Shown here in pieces: positions 59,851 to 64,000 of a DNA stretch of 64,000 nt (within the stretch, counting starts at the first letter, position 1; the number at the start of each line of letters is the position of its first letter). The notes below the pieces were generated by a model. The model was not told the origin of the DNA and did not search any database. It saw nothing but the letters and a program-made list of their open reading frames with translations. Position numbers and translations under genes: made by a program. The stretch comes from Calliphora vicina (Eukaryota; Arthropoda; Insecta; Diptera; Calliphoridae): the NCBI RefSeq assembly GCF_958450345.1, contig NC_088781.1, forward strand, positions 19,869,857-19,933,856, in the 5' to 3' direction.

Positions 59851-62419
59851 GATAAATGATAAAAACAAATACAGGGACAATGACAACAGCAACAACTATT
59901 AAAACGAAACAAGATTTACAAAAACAAACTGCATTTTACGACTACTTATAACAACAATAAATTTTAAACAAACATTTAAATGAGAGGCTCGTTAAGAATA
60001 TAAAAATTACAATAATAATTCTCTCTCATAGCTACAACAACAAAAAAACAACAGTAAGTAACATGTATAATCTTTGGAAAAAGCAACAAAGTGATTAACG
60101 AAACCGGTTCAATAGGGGGCCTTTTAATTACGCTTAAATTAAGTATTGAACAAAAAAAAAAGTAGTAAATGAAATTGTAAATTTATAAAGGGGATTGAGA
60201 AAAATAAACTTACCTTTAATTAAAAGAGAAGAGAAAGGTGAGTTGTGATTACTTTAAAGATTTCTAGGGAAGTGTGAGAAAGGAAGGAAGGAGTAAAAAC
60301 AAACAAGAAATAAGTTTTAAAGGAAATTTTGAGGTTTTATTTTAATAATAAAAATAAATTAATAGTAAATTATAGCAAATTTTAAAATAAGAAAATGTTG
60401 CTTAAAAAGTAACGAAATTGGTAGCTAATTTCAAGGGAAAGGAGCAGTAACTAACTAATAAGAGTAGTAGATTTTTTTATAGATAGGTATTTTCTTTTGT
60501 ATCTTTTTCTACACTTTCTTGTTTCAAAAGCAGAACAACATACAATTGATGGCCACCTTCTTTATACCCTCCCTCACTATTCCATGATAACTTTAAAGAA
60601 CCCAACAACTCATTGATGTACACAGCACACGTACCAGGTAAAACTAACGGTTATTTATTAGTTTTACTACATAAATAAATAATTTACTTATTTTATTCTT
60701 TTTTATGTTAATTTTTTTCGAATTTCACCCACCAAATCTATAATAAACACAAATAATTTGCTTTACTTTTATTCTAAATTTCTTTTTTTTCTATCTTTCA
60801 TAAATTTAATTTTACTTTTTTGCACTTACACCTTCGCTTTACTATAATAATATTTTTTTTACTGTTTTGCTTTTCTTTTTCTCTAGCAAAACTTTAATTT
60901 CTTTTTTATTTTTGCGTAAAAATCGCCACTACTACTGCTCGTTTGTGTTGTTGTTGTTGTTTAATTTTCTGATTTAGTAGCTGCTGCCGTGTTGTTGTAT
61001 TTTATTAATTGGCAACAACAATCAACAGCAAGTGCGAAGTAAATGAACGAACAACAAAAACCAAAAAAAAAAATAATAAAAAATCAAGGCAGAAATTAAT
61101 TTTATTACACGGTCTCCATGAAAGCCAAAAATATTTGTATTTTTTTAGCTACATTAAATATTTATCTTTTTCTAACACACTTCTTTTATTTTATAGATGG
61201 TTTTGTTTTATTGAATTTTTTTACACACGTTTAGTTAGAGAAAAAACATGAAATTTATTTTCATTTAGAGCCGCCGCATTTGCAACGAAAAACTAGCAAC
61301 AACGAACCGTAAATGAAGTATCGCACACACATATGAAGAAGACGAAGAAAAAATATCTTTTTTCATTTTGACAACTCAACAAATACCTGATAGTTAGTAC
61401 ACACAGTTGCTAAACAAAAGTAGTAGGTATTAAATGTGGTTTATACAACTCTGATTAGATAAAAATATACGGTAAACACCAGAGTTGCCAAGACAAACAT
61501 TTAAATTAACATATGACTGATTCCTGTAAATTACCGTTAGTAATGCAATTCTTTCTGTATTTCATTAAATTTTACACTTCCGTTGCTGTAACGAAAATAT
61601 TTGGTGTTTTAGCGAGTGTTCTATTCCCTAATTTAATGTTAATAAATATTATCGTTAGAATATTTTAACAAAGTATATATCGGTGCAAATGTAATGAGAA
61701 CTTCAAAATTTTATAATTGAAATATTTTCCTAAAGAAATTAAATTATTAAAAAATTGTATTTTAATGAATAAATATGGAAAATCACCAGTTTGTATTAAA
61801 TATTTTTTTTAAAAAAATGTATAATAAGCATTTTTTAGGAGAAAAATACGAGCCACAGCAGCGCAGCATGCAGCACTCATTTCCCTATATATTTGTAGAA
61901 ATAGAGGAACAATATTTGACATTTATTTACTTTCTAAAGATAATTCCATTTACGCTTTAGGTGGTCCATTCGGAAAGTCAGGCATTTAGAAATTTTATCT
62001 ACATCGAACTTCGGAAACGGAAATAAATAAAAGCAATAAATACCAAATTTGTAGAATCCCAGCGGTAAAAATACACATTACGTAATCGCTTATCTAAGCA
62101 GTATTTCGTAGTAGTCACTGGTGATTATTTCGCTTATTTTCACACTTAGATTTAACATACTAAGCGGCATGCTCTCGCTTAGAATGTAAGCTACAATATC
62201 AGTAGGTATCATTACTATTTAATTTACATCAATAGCGGAGTTCTACACGAACTTAAAAATAATTAAAAAATCCAAAAATGTTCCTAAACATATACAATTT
62301 ATTAAAAAGTCAACATTCGACAATTCTACAAAAAAACATAATTTTTTAAAAAAATCTTAAATTTTACAAAAATTAAATTTAAATTTTACAAAAATAAAAA
62401 AATTTAATTTTACAAAAAT
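59851..62419. other. AT-rich non-coding DNA
   Basis: The longest stretch without recognised repeats. Open frames at 61009-61251 and 61775-61960 have random A/T-type composition (Lys/Asn/Phe) and no domain. No RNA gene or transposon end seen. Confidence 0.5.
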
Positions 62420-62938
62420 AAATATTTTTTTCAAATAAAAAAAAAATTTTAAAATAATTTTTTTTCGAAATTTTTTTATAAAAAAGTTTTTTAAAATTTT
62501 TTCTTTTCGAAATAGTTTTTTAATTTTTTTTAAAAAAAGTTTTTTCCAAATTTTTTTCTTAAATTTTTGTTTTTTTGGAAAAATAATTTATCCATATTGT
62601 ATATATTAATGACTTAGTAATCCAGATATAGATAAAAAATAGGTCAAAAATCGGTTTTCCCGGTTTTTTCTTATATTTCAGCCATTTGTGGGCCGATTTT
62701 GTCGATTTTAAATAGAAAGCAAGTCGGAAGAATTCCCGACATATTGATGTATGAATCATTTATGTAAGTTATTTACTGGCTACGGAAAGTTGATTTCAAC
62801 ATACAGACGGACAGACGGACATGGCTATATCGACTTCGCTATCTATAACGATCCAGAATATATAACTTTGTGGGGTCGCAAATGAAAAATGTAGAAATTA
62901 CATTATACCTTTGCCACTAATGATTAAGGGTATAAAAA
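62420..62938 (+). mobile_element. mini-me-like element, copy E (internally deleted, divergent)
   Basis: An A/T zone and then a direct jump to TCCATATTGTATATATTAAT, lacking the GACCCATTGTAGG segment. It shares with copy A the ATTGATGTATGAATC and GTAAGTTATTT block. It has a short (CAGACGGA)n tract, TATATCGACTTCGCTATC and an end TTAAGGGTATAAAAA. Confidence 0.75.
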
Positions 62939-63573
62939 TACCCCATACATTCATCAACCGTTTAAATTAGATACGACAACCCTGATTGTACTCAACAGTT
63001 GCTGTCTATTTCACTGAACATACGCCACAGTCACCCTGTATTTTTAAATACCGGTAGATAGCAGCACTACCGTTAATATTGAGTGCGTATAATATAAAAA
63101 ACGTTCTTTTGGGGCGGACAAACAAACAAAAAACCCTCCCGCATATAATTTTGTTTATAAAAAATATTTGTGTTGGTGTGGTGAAAAATGAGAGTGGATA
63201 AAGATTTATTTATAGAGATAGTTTTATTACCACATAAATAAAGCAAAGTGTTTTCACCACGTTGTTCGACAAATAACGGCATTATGATACCGTATTACCA
63301 ATATGATGGTAATACAGAACAAAGTCGATAAATAATAAAACAAACTTTATAGATAACATAGATTCATTTCCTTCCAGAATTATATTATCAATGAAACCGT
63401 CTTATCGATATTGGTAAATAATCACAACATTTTTACTCGAATAACTAGTGAAAACACACCATACATGGGAGTATTTAATTATATAATATGGTGATTAATT
63501 GACGATTTCATTAGCATTAAATTTGCATTGCTTTCCTATAAGCTTCTAATGCATTTTTTTACATTACCATTGT
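62939..63573. other. AT-rich non-coding DNA
   Basis: No gene or repeat recognised. Confidence 0.5.
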
Positions 63574-63706
63574 TTGGGTGTATGACTTAAAAATGCGGTA
63601 TTTTTTCCAATTTTTAGCTTTTATTTTGAAACATTTGTACAATATAAATTTATTCAAAGTATTAGCCATTGTTAGCTATGACCTTTTCCCATATTTCTGG
63701 TAACAT
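63574..63706 (-). mobile_element. Mariner fragment M5 (3' end only)
   Basis: Begins TTGGGTGTATGACTTAAAAA, the same terminal repeat as M3, continues through the 3' untranslated part and stops within the codons for the MLP.RWEKV region (GTAACATATCG). Everything upstream in the transposase is absent, so it is truncated at about 63706. Confidence 0.88.
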
Positions 63707-63913
63707 ATCGCACTGGTTCCACTAAACAGAGTCAACTCAAAATTTTTAAATTTTCACTTTTTGCATGAAATCGATGTACAGTGGTTATATCTACCCACTG
63801 TAAAAATCTTACATAATTTTCTGTACTCTTTCGCCAAAAAATACAGTTGTTTCCGTCTTCAACTTTTATTATAATGTATTAAAAAAAAAATGTTTTTAAT
63901 ACATAGTTTTTAA
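63707..63913. other. Unassigned short stretch
   Basis: About 200 bp with CAGTGGTTATATCTACCCAC near 63780-63799 (an ACAGTGG...CCACTGT inverted pair). Nothing else identified. Confidence 0.4.
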
Positions 63914-63991
63914 CCGGAGGGCCCCCAAGTCGATAGAGTGCTGGACTATTAATCTGAGGGTTTCGGGTTCTATTCCCGTCAGAGACTCTGG
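63914..63991 (+). tRNA. tRNA-like sequence, probably the head of a SINE
   Basis: A B-box-like GGGTTCTATTCCC with CGGG/CCCG arms forms a T-arm. ACTATTAATCT matches an anticodon arm with loop CTATTAA (an anticodon ATT would read Asn codons), but its stem has two wobbles and a mismatch. CCGGAG and CTCTGG can pair as an acceptor stem. The 78-nt length and about five extra bases after the T-arm argue against a functional tRNA. A tRNA-derived SINE or tRNA pseudogene running off the window is more likely. Confidence 0.5.
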
Positions 63992-64000
63992 GTGTATCTG

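Noticed and set aside
63914..63991. Functional tRNA-Asn gene
   Set aside because: The anticodon stem has mismatches, the length is 78 nt with extra bases after the T-arm, and the usual Asn anticodon is GTT, not ATT.

Overview
The window looks like an AT-rich, gene-free stretch of a higher-fly (dipteran, probably calyptrate) nuclear genome: a large intron or an intergenic satellite/transposon district. I see no host protein-coding exon that I can support. The long open frames near the left end are translations of tandem repeats. The only recognisable proteins are broken transposases of the mariner/Tc1 group. The fly assignment rests on mini-me-like elements with an internal (GTCY)n tract, decayed mariner elements, TA-flanked MITEs and a solo LTR; the species cannot be told.

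Layout. 1-22 kb: seven separate arrays (about 320 units in all) of one 35-bp minisatellite whose core is a palindrome around CTATAG or CTCTAG. The arrays lie in alternating orientation (+ + - - + + -), each with its own spacer sequence, separated by 1-2.3 kb of plain AT-rich DNA. 23.3-24.3 kb: an internally deleted Tc1/mariner-like transposase remnant beside a foldback element. 25.3-27.2 kb: a mini-me-like repeat interrupted by a 1,214-bp foldback element with CACAGTG ends and a 5-bp CGTCG target duplication (Transib-like). 27.2-28.2 kb: degenerate ACCAAAAAGCT repeats. 31-35 kb: a long, degenerate TAATCGATTA satellite with higher-order structure. 36-38.2 kb: a foldback element, a mariner and a 390-bp palindromic MITE. 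39.8-44.5 kb: ACCAAAAAGCT repeats, a second mini-me copy, then a 28-bp satellite (core GTGAAACAGTTTCAC) split by three MITEs and one unidentified insert. 46.1-48.2 kb: the same 28-bp satellite in the opposite orientation. 49.5-58.6 kb: a MITE, three more decayed mariners, a GC-richer island of uncertain origin, mini-me copy C, a 615-bp solo LTR inside a mariner, and a palindromic foldback. 59-64 kb: mini-me copies D and E, the 3' end of a fifth mariner, and a tRNA-like SINE head running to the window edge.

The unifying observation is that all three satellites have a dyad-symmetric core, and that the 35-bp and 28-bp families occur in opposed orientations, so transcripts across this region could fold into very long hairpins. 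The nested insertions give a relative chronology, and several have their pre-insertion site preserved elsewhere in the window (in a sister repeat unit or a sister mini-me copy).
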